Assembly: GCA_019638385.1 (NCBI GenBank)
Contig: JAHBTW010000008.1
Coordinates: 124,001-188,000, forward strand
Direction: 5' to 3'
DNA length: 64,000 bases
Origin: Saprospiraceae bacterium
GTDB lineage: Bacteria; Bacteroidota; Bacteroidia; Chitinophagales; Saprospiraceae
In this document: positions 34,463 to 44,659 of the stretch, piece after piece
Layout: each line of letters begins with the position of its first letter
Numbering within the stretch: the stretch's first letter is position 1
The notes under the pieces: model-generated
The model's input: only the letters and a program-made list of their open reading frames with translations
Told to the model about the DNA's origin: nothing
Databases searched by the model: none
Translations under genes and position numbers: made by a program

Positions 34463-37400
34463 CTACCGCATCAGCGTCACATCGCCTTTGTATATGACCA
34501 CTTCTCCATCGTTGAATTCGATTTCGGCCACATACACATACACCCCGGCGTTCATCAGTTGTTCGCGGTGTTTGCCGTTCCAGCCGATGCCCAGGTCGTT
34601 CGGCGAAAAGTTCTGAAGCTCGTACATGGTTTCGCCCCAGCGGTTAAATACCATGAAGGTTTTTACTTCCCGTACCTGTGCCGGATCGGCAAAAATAGTT
34701 AGCATATCATTGACGCCGTCGTCATTGGGAGAGAAGGAATTGGGAATAAATATCCGCCGTATCCGCTCCACAAAAATGGTCACTTGATCCTCCGCTGTAC
34801 AGCCGTTTTTATCCACAATCTGCACACTGTAAGTAGTGGCGCTCGTCGGCCGCACAACGATGGAACTCGTCGGCTGTGAAATGGAATCGGGCCGCCAGAT
34901 AATTGTATCCAGTACAACGCCGGGTGTAAAAATAGCCTCTAACCGCACGCTGTCGCCCCATTCAATCCGGTTTTGACTGATGTTGGTTTGAAGCAGCACG
35001 GTCAGTTGTTGCGGATTATCCAACGTGAACGTAAGTTCCGAAAAACACCCGTTTTGATCCCGGACCGTCAGCGTGTGTTGACGCGCATCTAAGCCGGCAA
35101 ACAATTGCTGCCCTCCGAACGCGCCCCCGTTGAGCGAAAACTCGTAAGGCGCCCGCCCGCCGGTTACGCCGGTAATGAGAATACTGCCGTTGGCTGCATT
35201 AAAACACGAAATCGGCGTAACGATCACTTCCGCCACCGGCGCTTCAAAACTGGCCGTCACAATCACTTCATCTGTACCGCTACAGCCGATGTCGTTGGTG
35301 ACCCTCAGCAGGAAAGTACCCTGCTGCGCCGCTTCAATTATCTGCGTTGCGGGATTGGATATCACTACGCCGGGTGTCGGGCTGCTCCACAGGTAAGTGA
35401 TGCCCGGACCGGTGCTCGTATTCGGCCCGCCGAGGCTCACCATACCCATATTGCAGGTAAGCGTTTGATCCGGCCCTGCATCCGCTACCGGACTGGGTTC
35501 GAGTATTACCGATACCGTTGCCTGGCTACCGGGACAGGGGTTGGGACCGGGCACGGCATACACAAAAGTGTATAAGCCCGCCTGTTGGCCCGCCGCCGAA
35601 AAAGTACCCGCTACGGCATTAAAGGCCCCGCCTGTGGAAGGCGATGCAGAACTTTCCATCCATACACCGTTGGGGCTTGCGCCGCTGAGCAAACTGGCCA
35701 AACTAACCGTCGTGTTTTCGCCGGCGCACAAGCGGGCCGGCGCAGCGGGCGTACCCGCGCTCACAGGTTGCGTGACGAATATCGTCCAACTGGCAGCGGT
35801 GGGATAGGTACAATCGGGCAGGGAGTTGTCGGTAATGGAGCTGGCCGTAATGGTGGTGGTTTGTGTGGCCGCAACTGGGATGGATTGCCCGTTGGTGAAC
35901 GTCCCCGTTATGGGTGCGCCGCCGTTTATGCTATATACTACGGTGAACGGCCCGGTAGCAGTAGCCGTGAAAGTGAAAGTAGCCTGTGCGGGTTCGCCGG
36001 AGCAGATGAGTTGCGTACCGCCGATAATCAGGACGAGGCCCGGGCAGTTTTGCGCAATGCAGGTAGTCGTGGCCGTGCTGTTGCCGCAGGCGCCGGTTCC
36101 CACCGCCGTTACCGAAATGCTTACCGACTGGTTGGGCGTGAGGCCGCTCACGGTGTAAGTTGTTCCGCTCAGCACGCCTGCCGGCCCGTCAATATCTGTC
36201 ACCTGATAGCTCGCTGCACCGGGTACCGGCATCCAGGAAAAAGTGATGGAGGTACTGGTAGAACTACAAGTGATTTGCGGCGCGGGAAGCGGCGCATCCA
36301 CCTGTACGGTTTGTGTAAACGGCTCCGAGTTGCAATTGCCGTCGCCCACCATGAGCGAAATAGTTTTGGAACCGGCGCTTGCCCATGTTACCGTGTGCGG
36401 CCCTTGCCCCGTGCCGGGGGTGGCCGTGCCGCCGTCAAAATTCCAGTTGAACGCAGCGCCTGTGGGCGCCGTGCCCGTAAAACTGACGGTAATGGGCGCA
36501 TCCACACACACCGGGCCGGGCGCCGTGAAGGTCGCTATCGGCTGCGCTATCACCGTGATCGTCATGGAACTGTTGTATGTGCAGGTTCCCTCCTGATAGT
36601 TGTAGTTGATGGTATGCGTTCCCGGCCCCGCTACAGAGGGACTAAACTCGCCGGCACCCCCGTTGACGATGCCCGGCCCCGACCAGATGCTCGTGCCGCC
36701 GCCGGCCCCGCCGGTCACATCGGCTGTCAGTGTCACTGCCGGCGCATTGGCCGTAAGGCAAATCGGCTCTACGGCAGAGAGTATGATATTCACCGCAGGA
36801 CAGGCTTGCGCTACACAGGTTTGTTCGGTGCTGCTCGGTCCGCAGGGGCCGGCATTCAGAGCCGTTACCCTTATCTGCACTGCATCTCCGGGCGTAAGGC
36901 CGCTCACGGTGTAGGTGTTGCCGCTTTGTACGCCGGCCGGACCGGCCAGCACGGTAACGTCATAGCCCGAAGCGCCCGGCACATCGGCCCAGGAGAACAC
37001 AATTTCATCGGTGGAGGTGGCGCAGTTGATAACCGGTGCAGCGAGCGGAGCCTCCACGGTCATGCTTTGTGTAAACAGGTTGGAAGTACAGCCGTTTTCC
37101 GTCACGGTGAGGGAAACGATTTTGTTGCCCGCTGTGGCCCAACTCGCGGTGTGCGGCCCTTGTCCTGTGCCGGGATTGGCCGTGCCGCCGTCGAAGTTCC
37201 AGTTATAGACAGCCGTATTGCCGGCACTGCCGTTAAACGTAACCGTCGCATCTTGTCCGATACACAAAGGGGAAGGAGCGGCGCCGAAATCGGCAACGGG
37301 TGTAGCAAATACGTTGATGGTAATTGTGGCAGAGGCGTTGCAGGGACCTTCTGTATAATTGTAGGTAATCGTATGCATTCCCGGCCCTGCGGTAACGGGA

Positions 37401-40400
37401 TTGAACGTGCCTGCACCGGCATCGGTGATGCCCGGCCCCGACCAGCTACCCGTGCCGCCGCTTCCTCCGGTTACGGTGGCTTGCAGGTTGAATGCAGCCG
37501 TATTCGCCGTAAGGCAAATATCCGCCACAGGGGCAATGGATAAGTTGAAAACGGGGCAAGCCGCTGCATTGCACGATGCCGTAGCACTGACCGGCCCGCA
37601 CACGGTATTGCCTGTGGCGGTGACTTCTATTTCCACCACATCTTCCGGTTGCAGTCCGGTGACGGTGTAAGTCGTTCCCGAAAGGGTTCCGCTTTGCCCG
37701 GTAATCACATTCACGGTGTAGCCGGTAGCGCCGGACACATCCGGCCAGGTAAACGTAACGGAGGTGGTGGTAGGCTGACTGCAAACAATGGTGGGAGCCG
37801 TCAAAGGCGCATCCACTTGTACGGTTTGGCTGAATTGGGCCGATGTACAACCGTTTTCCTCTACCGTAAGGGTAATGGTTTTTAAACCTGCGGTCGCCCA
37901 GCTCACGGTGTGCGGCCCCTGTCCTGTGCCGGGATTGGCCGTGCCGCCGTCAAAGTTCCAGATATAAAGGGCGCCTGCCGTGGCCGTACCGGTATAGGTC
38001 AGGGTGGAAGCGTCGTTCAGGCAGATGGGCCCGCTTGCGCTAAAATCGGCGCCGGGCACAGCATGTACGGTAATGGTGATGGAAGCCGTATAAATACAAG
38101 TGCCTTCCTGATATGTGAGCGAAACGGTGTGCGCACCCACGCCGGCAAGGTTGGGATCAAACACCCCCATACCGCCGGTAATGCCCGGCCCCGACCAGGT
38201 TTCCGTACCGCCGCCGGCGCCGCCGCTTATGTCGGCGTCGAGCGTAATAGCCGGCGCAGTAGCCGTCAAACAAACCGGCGCCACCGGGTCAATGACCATT
38301 GTAACCGTGGGACAGGCTTGCGCCACGCAGGTTTGTTCGGCGCTGCTCGGACCGCAAGGGCCGGCATTCAGCGCAACGACCTGTATCTGTACCGCATCGC
38401 CGGGCGTAAGGCCGCTCACGGTGTAGGTGTTGCCGCTTTGTACGCCCGCAGGGCCGCTCAAAACATTTACCTGATAGCCCGAAGCGCCGGGCACATCGGC
38501 CCAGGAGAACACAATTTCATCGGTGGAAGTAGCGCAACTGATAACCGGTGAGGCAAGCGGCGCCACTACATTGAGGGTTTGGGTGAGAACACTCGAAACG
38601 CATCCGTTTTCCGTCACGGTCAGCGAGATGGTTTTTGTGCCCGGAGTGGCCCAACTCACGGCATGAGACCCTTGCCCCGTGCCGGGGTTGGCCGCACCGC
38701 CGCCGAAGTTCCAGGCATAAGTAGCGCCGTTCCCCGCACTCCCGTTAAATGTAACGGTAGCGTTCTGGCCCGTACACAGCAGCGAGGGCGCAACGCTGAA
38801 GGAGGCAACGGGCGTTTCAAATACATTGATGGTAATAGTTGTCAAAGCGCTGCAAGGCCCTTCGGCATACTCATACGTTATGATGTGTTGCCCCGGACCT
38901 GCAGCGTCAGAGTCGAAAGTGCCGTTAGTTGCATCGGTGATACCCGGCCCCGACCACGTTCCCGTGCCGCCGCTTCCGCCGGTCACAGTGGCCTGAAGCG
39001 TTTGAACGGGCGTATTGGCCGTAAGGCAGATATCCGCTACGGGGGCAATAGATAAGGTAAAAGTCGGACAGGCTGCCGCGCTGCATGTTGCCGTGATGCT
39101 CACCGGCCCGCAAGCCGTATTGCCTTCTGTGGTGACCTCAATTTCCACTACCTCTTCCGGCAGCAGCCCCGTGACGGTGTAGGTAGTTCCCGAAAGGGTT
39201 CCGTTTTGGCCGCTCAGTACATTCACTACATAAGCGGTAGCGCCGGGTACTGCGGGCCAACTGAATGAAACGGAGGTGGTGGTAGCCGGGCCGCAGGTAA
39301 TAACGGGCGCATCGAGCGGCGCGTCCACCTGTACGGTTTGGCTGAATTCGGTTGAGGTACAACCGTTTTCTTCCACGGTGAGGGTTATGGTTTTTGTACC
39401 GGCAGTCGCCCAGTTCACGGTATGCGGTCCCTGCCCTGTGCCGGGATCGGCTGTGCCGCCGTCGAAATTCCAGGTGTAGGCAGCGCCTGCCGATGCAGCG
39501 CCGATGTAAACAACGGTGATGCTGTCCGTCAGGCAAATGGTATCCGGCGCGACCGAGAAATCAGCGTCCGGTATGGCAAACACATCTATGAAGAGCGTAT
39601 CGGTGTAGGTGCAAACGCCTTCTGTGTAGCTATAAACAATGGGATGATTGCCGATGCCTGCCGTATCGGGGTGAAAGATGCCGATGATGGAATCGAGTAT
39701 GCCGGGGCCGCTCCATATCCCGTCGCCGGTTCCCGATCCGCCGGAAACAGTGGCCTGGAGGGTGTCTGTCGAATTTCCCGCGTTGAAACAAAAAGCACCG
39801 GGATCGTTCAAATCAATGTCTATCGGCGGGCAACTTATGGCAGCGCAGCTAAACGTGGAAACGGCCGGTGGGCACACCGTGCCGGTGTTGGCCGCCACTT
39901 CGATGGTGACGTCGGTACCCGGCGCCAATCCGCCGACGGTGTAAGTCGTTCCCGCAAGGGTTCCGCTTTGGCCGCTGAGTACATTCACCGTGTAGCCGGT
40001 AGTGCCCGGCACGGGTGGCCAGGAAAAGGTAACGGAATTGGGGGTGATATCGGAACAGGTAATGACCGGCGCTGCCAAAGGCTGCACCACATTGACGGTG
40101 ACAGATGCCGTGTCGAGGCAGCCGTCCACCCCGGTTACAGTTACAATATAGGAGGTAGTGGCGTTAGGCGATACGCTGATGGAGGCTCCCGTAGCATTGT
40201 TGCTCCATTGATAAGAGGCGCCTCCCGAGGCCGTCAATGTGGCCGGTTGGCCGGCGCATATCGTGGCCGGCGAGGCCGAAGCGACGCCGACGGGGGCCGG
40301 GAAAACAATGAAACTGATGTCGGCCGTCACGGTACATCCGTTGGCCGTGGTGGCGGTAACGGAGAAGTCGGCCTGCGGCGAAACCAAATTAGCGGCTATA

Positions 40401-42307
40401 GAACTCCCCGTTTGTCCGTCGCTCCACAGATACTGAGTAAAAGGACCGCCGAAGGTCGATAATACCCCGACGTCCCCCTCGCAACCGAAGTCGGGGCCGA
40501 AAACCTGAAGGTTCGGCACGGGATGCACATCTACAAAAACAGTATTGGTGACCGTACAGCCGAAGGCATTGGTAGCCGTCACCGTATATACAGTCGGATC
40601 AACCGGATTCACCGTAATGCTGCTGCCGGTTTGGCCTGTACTCCAGGCGTAGCTTTGCGCGCCGGTAGCGGTGAGTGTAGAAGGTGCATTGGGGCATACT
40701 AAAGTCGGAGAAGCCGATACGTTGGCCGTAGCCGCCTGAATGACCACGTTGGTAATTGCCGGGGCGGAAACGCAGCCGTCCACCGTTACCACAAGGCTAT
40801 AGTTGCCACCCATGGTAGCGTTGGCGGGGTTTTGTTGGTTGGAACTGAACCCGCCGGGTCCGGTCCATTGGTAAGTAACATTCGTGGCGGGGAAACCGAA
40901 GCTGTAGTTGCCAGTGAGGCTTATCGGTTCGCCGGGACAATAAGGCCCTGCATTGGAAGGGATGGCTACCGGCGGCGGGCCGGGGCCGATGAGGGTGTTT
41001 CTGGATCGCTGGCAGCCCGACAGTGCATTGACGGCCAATACGGAATATTGCCCGGCGGGCAGGTTGTTGAAAGTGGCCGGCCCGATGACGCCGAGGCTTT
41101 CCCCTATGAGTTGACCGGAACTGTTGAAAACAAAAATATTATAACTTTCTCCCGGCGTGCTGCCTTCGGCAGTGATGGATCCGTCGTTGGTTTGCGCACA
41201 GCGGGTCGGTGTGGCAAAGACTAATGGGTTGCCGTCGTTGCAGCATACGGCAGAGGCTAAGAAGTTGTAGGTCGAGCCGGAATTGCAACCCGTTTGATTC
41301 CAGGAGCCGGAATCGCCGTCAGAAAGCACCTCTACAATAACGCTGAGGTCGTTGCCGGTGACGTTGGGCGGGCAGTCGCTTACCCGGATAGTCCAGCAAA
41401 ACGTCACTGCCGGCGGGCCGGAGCCGCCGATATTGGCGCAGCCATTGTTGCCGTCTCCCCAGTTGTTGCCAGGGTTTCCGTCATTGGGCGTGCCGCCGCA
41501 GCCGAGGCCGGAACTGGAGTCGTAGGCGAACCCAGGCCCGAAAGTTTGACCGGTATTACACCCCACCCAACTGTCGTACCAGCCCCAGGCGCCGTCGCCG
41601 CCGCAGGAAGGGGGCGGGATAGGCCCCAACGAATTAATGTCCCAGCCCGGGCCGAAATCAATCTGAATGGCATGGAGCCATTCGATGGTGGAGGTCACAT
41701 CCCAGTTGCTGATGGTGAAGCAAAAGTTGATGACCTGGCCGGAGTTGTATGTTCCGTTGAGCGGCGGCGGGCTGGCCACAAAATTGGCCGCTTGCAGGCA
41801 GGGGCTGCAATCGCGGGAACTGGTCATAGTGAGGGTGAAATTGCCCTGATCGCCTACAAAACCTCCGGAAATGAGCAGGTAGTACTGTTGTCCGGGCACC
41901 ACGTTGAGCATGAGCGTCAGCGGGGAGGCATTGCCTCTGGCACATTCCACCGCAGTGAGAAAAGCGCAATTGCTGCCGGAAAACACCACAATATTGGGGT
42001 TGGCAAGCTGCCCGCTAACGGCGATCGTGAGCACATTGGAGTTGGGTACAAAGCGGAACCACACCTCATCGGCCGGGGCGTTGGTTTGGCCGCCTATGGC
42101 ACAGTTGTTGAAGGTAGGGTAAGGGACGGTGGGGGTGGCGTTGATGTTGGAATAATTGAAAGTATTCACCACCGGCGTGGTGGAAGGACAAGGCGGCGGC
42201 GTGCCGAGCGGCAGGTTGATGGCGCCGGAACATTCATCATTGGCCGGTTGTGCGAAAACAGATAAAGTCAAAAAAAGGAAACAAAGTGTCAGTATAGATT
42301 TCATCAT
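34463..42307 (-). CDS. Giant secreted Ig/PKD/FN3-like protein with T9SS type B sorting domain
   Basis: A 2614-residue surface or secreted protein. It has a signal peptide (1 to about 20, ending SVFAQ), then a region with PPCPS and cysteine-rich motifs (about 20-420), Ig-like repeats (SYAWSTGQTGSSI type), and a long tandem array of FN3-like (FSWxxVPGAxxYxVNVLSG), SprB-like and PKD-like (WNFDGGTANPGTGQGPH) domains. The C-terminus is the gliding motility-associated type B sorting domain: NSFSPNDDGVNDMLTI...FNRWGETMYE...GWNGKHR...GVYVYVAEI. It is exported by the T9SS coded in this window and probably acts in adhesion or matrix. MMKS at 42307 begins the signal peptide; MKSI at 42304 is equally possible. 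Confidence 0.93.
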   Translation of the reverse strand: MMKSILTLCFLFLTLSVFAQPANDECSGAINLPLGTPPPCPSTTPVVNTFNYSNINATPTVPYPTFNNCAIGGQTNAPADEVWFRFVPNSNVLTIAVSGQLANPNIVVFSGSNCAFLTAVECARGNASPLTLMLNVVPGQQYYLLISGGFVGDQGNFTLTMTSSRDCSPCLQAANFVASPPPLNGTYNSGQVINFCFTISNWDVTSTIEWLHAIQIDFGPGWDINSLGPIPPPSCGGDGAWGWYDSWVGCNTGQTFGPGFAYDSSSGLGCGGTPNDGNPGNNWGDGNNGCANIGGSGPPAVTFCWTIRVSDCPPNVTGNDLSVIVEVLSDGDSGSWNQTGCNSGSTYNFLASAVCCNDGNPLVFATPTRCAQTNDGSITAEGSTPGESYNIFVFNSSGQLIGESLGVIGPATFNNLPAGQYSVLAVNALSGCQRSRNTLIGPGPPPVAIPSNAGPYCPGEPISLTGNYSFGFPATNVTYQWTGPGGFSSNQQNPANATMGGNYSLVVTVDGCVSAPAITNVVIQAATANVSASPTLVCPNAPSTLTATGAQSYAWSTGQTGSSITVNPVDPTVYTVTATNAFGCTVTNTVFVDVHPVPNLQVFGPDFGCEGDVGVLSTFGGPFTQYLWSDGQTGSSIAANLVSPQADFSVTATTANGCTVTADISFIVFPAPVGVASASPATICAGQPATLTASGGASYQWSNNATGASISVSPNATTSYIVTVTGVDGCLDTASVTVNVVQPLAAPVITCSDITPNSVTFSWPPVPGTTGYTVNVLSGQSGTLAGTTYTVGGLAPGTDVTIEVAANTGTVCPPAVSTFSCAAISCPPIDIDLNDPGAFCFNAGNSTDTLQATVSGGSGTGDGIWSGPGILDSIIGIFHPDTAGIGNHPIVYSYTEGVCTYTDTLFIDVFAIPDADFSVAPDTICLTDSITVVYIGAASAGAAYTWNFDGGTADPGTGQGPHTVNWATAGTKTITLTVEENGCTSTEFSQTVQVDAPLDAPVITCGPATTTSVSFSWPAVPGATAYVVNVLSGQNGTLSGTTYTVTGLLPEEVVEIEVTTEGNTACGPVSITATCSAAACPTFTLSIAPVADICLTANTPVQTLQATVTGGSGGTGTWSGPGITDATNGTFDSDAAGPGQHIITYEYAEGPCSALTTITINVFETPVASFSVAPSLLCTGQNATVTFNGSAGNGATYAWNFGGGAANPGTGQGSHAVSWATPGTKTISLTVTENGCVSSVLTQTLNVVAPLASPVISCATSTDEIVFSWADVPGASGYQVNVLSGPAGVQSGNTYTVSGLTPGDAVQIQVVALNAGPCGPSSAEQTCVAQACPTVTMVIDPVAPVCLTATAPAITLDADISGGAGGGTETWSGPGITGGMGVFDPNLAGVGAHTVSLTYQEGTCIYTASITITVHAVPGADFSASGPICLNDASTLTYTGTATAGALYIWNFDGGTANPGTGQGPHTVSWATAGLKTITLTVEENGCTSAQFSQTVQVDAPLTAPTIVCSQPTTTSVTFTWPDVSGATGYTVNVITGQSGTLSGTTYTVTGLQPEDVVEIEVTATGNTVCGPVSATASCNAAACPVFNLSIAPVADICLTANTAAFNLQATVTGGSGGTGSWSGPGITDAGAGTFNPVTAGPGMHTITYNYTEGPCNASATITINVFATPVADFGAAPSPLCIGQDATVTFNGSAGNTAVYNWNFDGGTANPGTGQGPHTASWATAGNKIVSLTVTENGCTSNLFTQSMTVEAPLAAPVINCATSTDEIVFSWADVPGASGYDVTVLAGPAGVQSGNTYTVSGLTPGDAVQIRVTALNAGPCGPSSTEQTCVAQACPAVNIILSAVEPICLTANAPAVTLTADVTGGAGGGTSIWSGPGIVNGGAGEFSPSVAGPGTHTINYNYQEGTCTYNSSMTITVIAQPIATFTAPGPVCVDAPITVSFTGTAPTGAAFNWNFDGGTATPGTGQGPHTVTWASAGSKTISLMVGDGNCNSEPFTQTVQVDAPLPAPQITCSSTSTSITFSWMPVPGAASYQVTDIDGPAGVLSGTTYTVSGLTPNQSVSISVTAVGTGACGNSTATTTCIAQNCPGLVLIIGGTQLICSGEPAQATFTFTATATGPFTVVYSINGGAPITGTFTNGQSIPVAATQTTTITASSITDNSLPDCTYPTAASWTIFVTQPVSAGTPAAPARLCAGENTTVSLASLLSGASPNGVWMESSASPSTGGAFNAVAGTFSAAGQQAGLYTFVYAVPGPNPCPGSQATVSVILEPSPVADAGPDQTLTCNMGMVSLGGPNTSTGPGITYLWSSPTPGVVISNPATQIIEAAQQGTFLLRVTNDIGCSGTDEVIVTASFEAPVAEVIVTPISCFNAANGSILITGVTGGRAPYEFSLNGGAFGGQQLFAGLDARQHTLTVRDQNGCFSELTFTLDNPQQLTVLLQTNISQNRIEWGDSVRLEAIFTPGVVLDTIIWRPDSISQPTSSIVVRPTSATTYSVQIVDKNGCTAEDQVTIFVERIRRIFIPNSFSPNDDGVNDMLTIFADPAQVREVKTFMVFNRWGETMYELQNFSPNDLGIGWNGKHREQLMNAGVYVYVAEIEFNDGEVVIYKGDVTLMR
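36200..40050 (-). repeat. Tandem FN3/SprB/PKD repeats inside the giant cargo gene
   Basis: The array alternates related units of about 250 residues. Near-identical stretches recur at a distance of 1512 bases (for instance GGCGTAAGGCCGCTCACGG at 36891 and 38403), giving a 504-residue super-repeat of two slightly different units. Such DNA-level similarity allows recombination and length change. Confidence 0.85.
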
Positions 42308-42428
42308 GCGAATTTGATTTTTCAATTGAAAACAGTCCAATAGATACATTTCAGCCCCGAAAAGCTGCTTTAAGCGGCAGTTATACGACGATTTAAAAAA
42401 GATGGCCGAAACGGAAAACTGAAAAGCC

Positions 42429-42436
42429 TAATTTTG
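42429..42436 (+). promoter_or_regulatory. -7 box of the 42460 gene
   Basis: TAATTTTG matches TANNTTTG, 23 bases before the ATG at 42460. Confidence 0.5.
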
Positions 42437-42459
42437 CCGTACAATCATATCTCTTTACT

Positions 42460-43035
42460 ATGAAACAATTGACTGTCGCTATCGCCCTTCTTTTCTTTGC
42501 CGCGCGTTCAACGGGGCAAATATATCTAATCAATCCGTCTTTCGAGGGCGAACCGCAAGATGCCACTGTGCCCGCAGGCTGGTTGCCTTGCGAGCCGGGC
42601 ACCACGCCCGACATACTCCCCGGAGTATGGGGTGTGTATCAGGAGGCCTCCAACGGCAATACGTTCGTCGGGCTTATCACCCGTGAAAACAGCACCTGGG
42701 AGAGTATCGGCCAACGCCTGAAAACCCCTGTGGAAGCCGGTCAATGCCATAGTTTTACACTGGAACTCGCCCATTCCAAAACTTATGCCGGATACAACAA
42801 GCCTCTAAAACTGCGCGTGTGGGGCGGCGTTGAAAAATGCGGCAAAGACCAGTTGCTCTTTGAATCGCCGCTCATAGAGCATCGCGAGTGGAAGCGCTAC
42901 AAAGTGGAGTTTAGCGGCAAAAAGGAGATCAATTATATTATACTGGAAGCCTTTCATCAGGAGGGGGCGTTTTTTCATCAGGGCAATATCCTGATAGACA
43001 ACCTTTCTCCCCTCAAAAAATGTGTGCGGGCTTGA
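42460..43035 (+). CDS. Secreted carbohydrate-binding-like protein
   Basis: A 191-residue protein with a signal peptide (1 to about 20, ending STGQ). The mature part looks like a galactose-binding jelly roll (IYLINPSFEGEP...PAGWLPC near the start; FHQGNILIDNLSPL near the end). In Bacteroidota this domain often precedes an OmpA domain; here it stands alone and full-length copies of the larger type are not obvious nearby. The function is probably binding of surface glycans or cell wall, which is inference. It is convergent with the DUF4249 gene. Confidence 0.75.
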   Translation: MKQLTVAIALLFFAARSTGQIYLINPSFEGEPQDATVPAGWLPCEPGTTPDILPGVWGVYQEASNGNTFVGLITRENSTWESIGQRLKTPVEAGQCHSFTLELAHSKTYAGYNKPLKLRVWGGVEKCGKDQLLFESPLIEHREWKRYKVEFSGKKEINYIILEAFHQEGAFFHQGNILIDNLSPLKKCVRA

Positions 43036-43045
43036 GCGGCATCGC

Positions 43046-43981
43046 TTACCGGATGACGCGCGTAGAATCTATCGCAGCCTGATAGCCGGCAAAAACGCCC
43101 CGGCCCTGGTCCACATTGGAATACACAATGACCGGTTCGGTGTAAGGCGGCCCCGGATTTTCCTGCTGCCGGGCAACGGAACTGTAGAAGCGGTAATATT
43201 CCTCCGAGGCAGTGCGCAGTTCTACATGCAACTGTCCGAGCAACTCGCGCTCCGGGTCAATAGAAGTTTGAATGGGAAAGGAAAAGTTTACCCGCCGTCC
43301 GTTGAAAGAGGAGTCTTCAAACAGCACCCCGTCGTCCAGATAAGCGGTTATCGTATTGTTGTTGATACCCGATCCGAAGGAAATGTGCTGGAGGCGTCTG
43401 TTGAGGATAATGGTATCTCCTTCCGAAAAGCGATAGGTCAGTATTTCCTGATGAAACCGCAAGTGGTAATAATTCCGGTACGCGGAAGGATCATCAAAAA
43501 TGACGGATATGGTGTAGTTGTGCAAAAGCTCGTCCGGTCTGTTGCCGATGGAAAAACCGTGGTGTGCGGCTTCAATACTCGAAACAGCTACCCGCTGCGG
43601 AACGCTGCCGATCGCTTTCACCGATGGATAGCCAGGAGCATTCACCTCTAAGGTGTATAGCGGACCCGGAGCGGGGAGGTACTCCGTAGAGCGATAAAAC
43701 GGCGGCACGCCCGGACTGCCGGGAATGAACCGGAATTTTTCCAAAAAAGATGCTTCCTGAGAAAGCACAACCTCGGCGTCGGCGATGAATTCTGTTTGGG
43801 AGGGAACCAATGCAGGCCGGGTGGAAGACACCGATACCTCGAAAGGCCGATCCGGACTGAACGTGCTGACAATCACCAACTCCGGTGGCGGTGGCGTTAT
43901 ATCCAGCGAGATGGGGCGCTCGCAAGTGGAGCTTCCCAATAGCAAAATACAACCGGCAGAGAAAAGTAAATGTCGAATCAT
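43046..43981 (-). CDS. DUF4249 domain-containing protein
   Basis: A 311-residue secreted protein of the DUF4249 family. The hydrophobic N-terminus is followed by GSSTCERPI; the Cys at about 20 is placed like a lipoprotein anchor, but the preceding residues (SST) are not a standard lipobox. Typical features: an Ig-like start (ELVIVSTFSPDRPFEVSVSSTRP), a middle RYYHLRF-like strand and a C-terminal helix around FYSSVARQQENPGPPY. These proteins usually follow a TonB receptor and probably assist it; no receptor is adjacent here. Confidence 0.85.
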   Translation of the reverse strand: MIRHLLFSAGCILLLGSSTCERPISLDITPPPPELVIVSTFSPDRPFEVSVSSTRPALVPSQTEFIADAEVVLSQEASFLEKFRFIPGSPGVPPFYRSTEYLPAPGPLYTLEVNAPGYPSVKAIGSVPQRVAVSSIEAAHHGFSIGNRPDELLHNYTISVIFDDPSAYRNYYHLRFHQEILTYRFSEGDTIILNRRLQHISFGSGINNNTITAYLDDGVLFEDSSFNGRRVNFSFPIQTSIDPERELLGQLHVELRTASEEYYRFYSSVARQQENPGPPYTEPVIVYSNVDQGRGVFAGYQAAIDSTRVIR

Positions 43982-44032
43982 GTAAGGAAAAGGAAAAAAC
44001 CTGCTATTCGGTTTTAATACTCAATAACATTT

Positions 44033-44650
44033 TTAAAATTCCTGCTCTAGCAGCAGCAAATCAATGTCTTTTATAAACTGATTCACCGATTTTGGATCGG
44101 TGCCGTCGCAGAAGGCGCGTACATGGCGGCGGGCATCCACAAGGATGAGCCGCCCGCTGTGATCGAAGCCGCCGGGCGCATTGGGGTCTTCGATGGCTAC
44201 GCTGAAGTAGTCGTCGGCAATGCCGTACAGGTCATCTTTTTCGCCGGTGACAAAATGCCATTTGGGCGCGCTTACGCCGAGGCCGCGCGCGTATTCGCGG
44301 AGCCGCCCCACGGTGTCGCGGCGCACATCAATGCTGTGCGACAGGAACGCGATGCGGTTTTCTTTTTGATAGCGCTCGTACAGGCGCAGCATTTCGCGCT
44401 TCACCTTAGGGCAGATGGTTGGGCAGGAGGTGAAGAAAAAATCCACGACATAAGCCCTGCCTTCGAAGTCGGCATTGGTAACGATTTGGCTATCCTGGTT
44501 CACAAAAGCGAAATCAGGCACCGTGTGGTAGGTGGTGTCGCCGTCCACAATGTCCATCTCGCCGAGTATGGGCAGGGTTTTGTTTTGATATTGGCAAGCA
44601 GTGAGCAACGCGGCTGATACCGCTGCGAGCAGAAAAGGATAAGTGCGCAT
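44033..44650 (-). CDS. SCO family protein (thioredoxin-like copper chaperone)
   Basis: A 205-residue lipoprotein (lipobox LLTAC, Cys at 19) of the SCO1/SenC family. The thioredoxin fold has CPTIC (C76 and C80) and the third copper ligand His in FDHSG, so it can bind copper and take part in cytochrome c oxidase assembly or disulfide control. It follows the 152-residue lipoprotein gene after only 9 bases on the same strand, a two-gene unit often found in Bacteroidota. Confidence 0.92.
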   Translation of the reverse strand: MRTYPFLLAAVSAALLTACQYQNKTLPILGEMDIVDGDTTYHTVPDFAFVNQDSQIVTNADFEGRAYVVDFFFTSCPTICPKVKREMLRLYERYQKENRIAFLSHSIDVRRDTVGRLREYARGLGVSAPKWHFVTGEKDDLYGIADDYFSVAIEDPNAPGGFDHSGRLILVDARRHVRAFCDGTDPKSVNQFIKDIDLLLLEQEF

Positions 44651-44659
44651 GGGAGGATT

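Noticed and set aside
35585..37543. Long plus-strand frame within the giant cargo gene
   Set aside because: Arises from the repetitive GC-rich opposite strand; rich in Arg, Gly and Ala with no domain.
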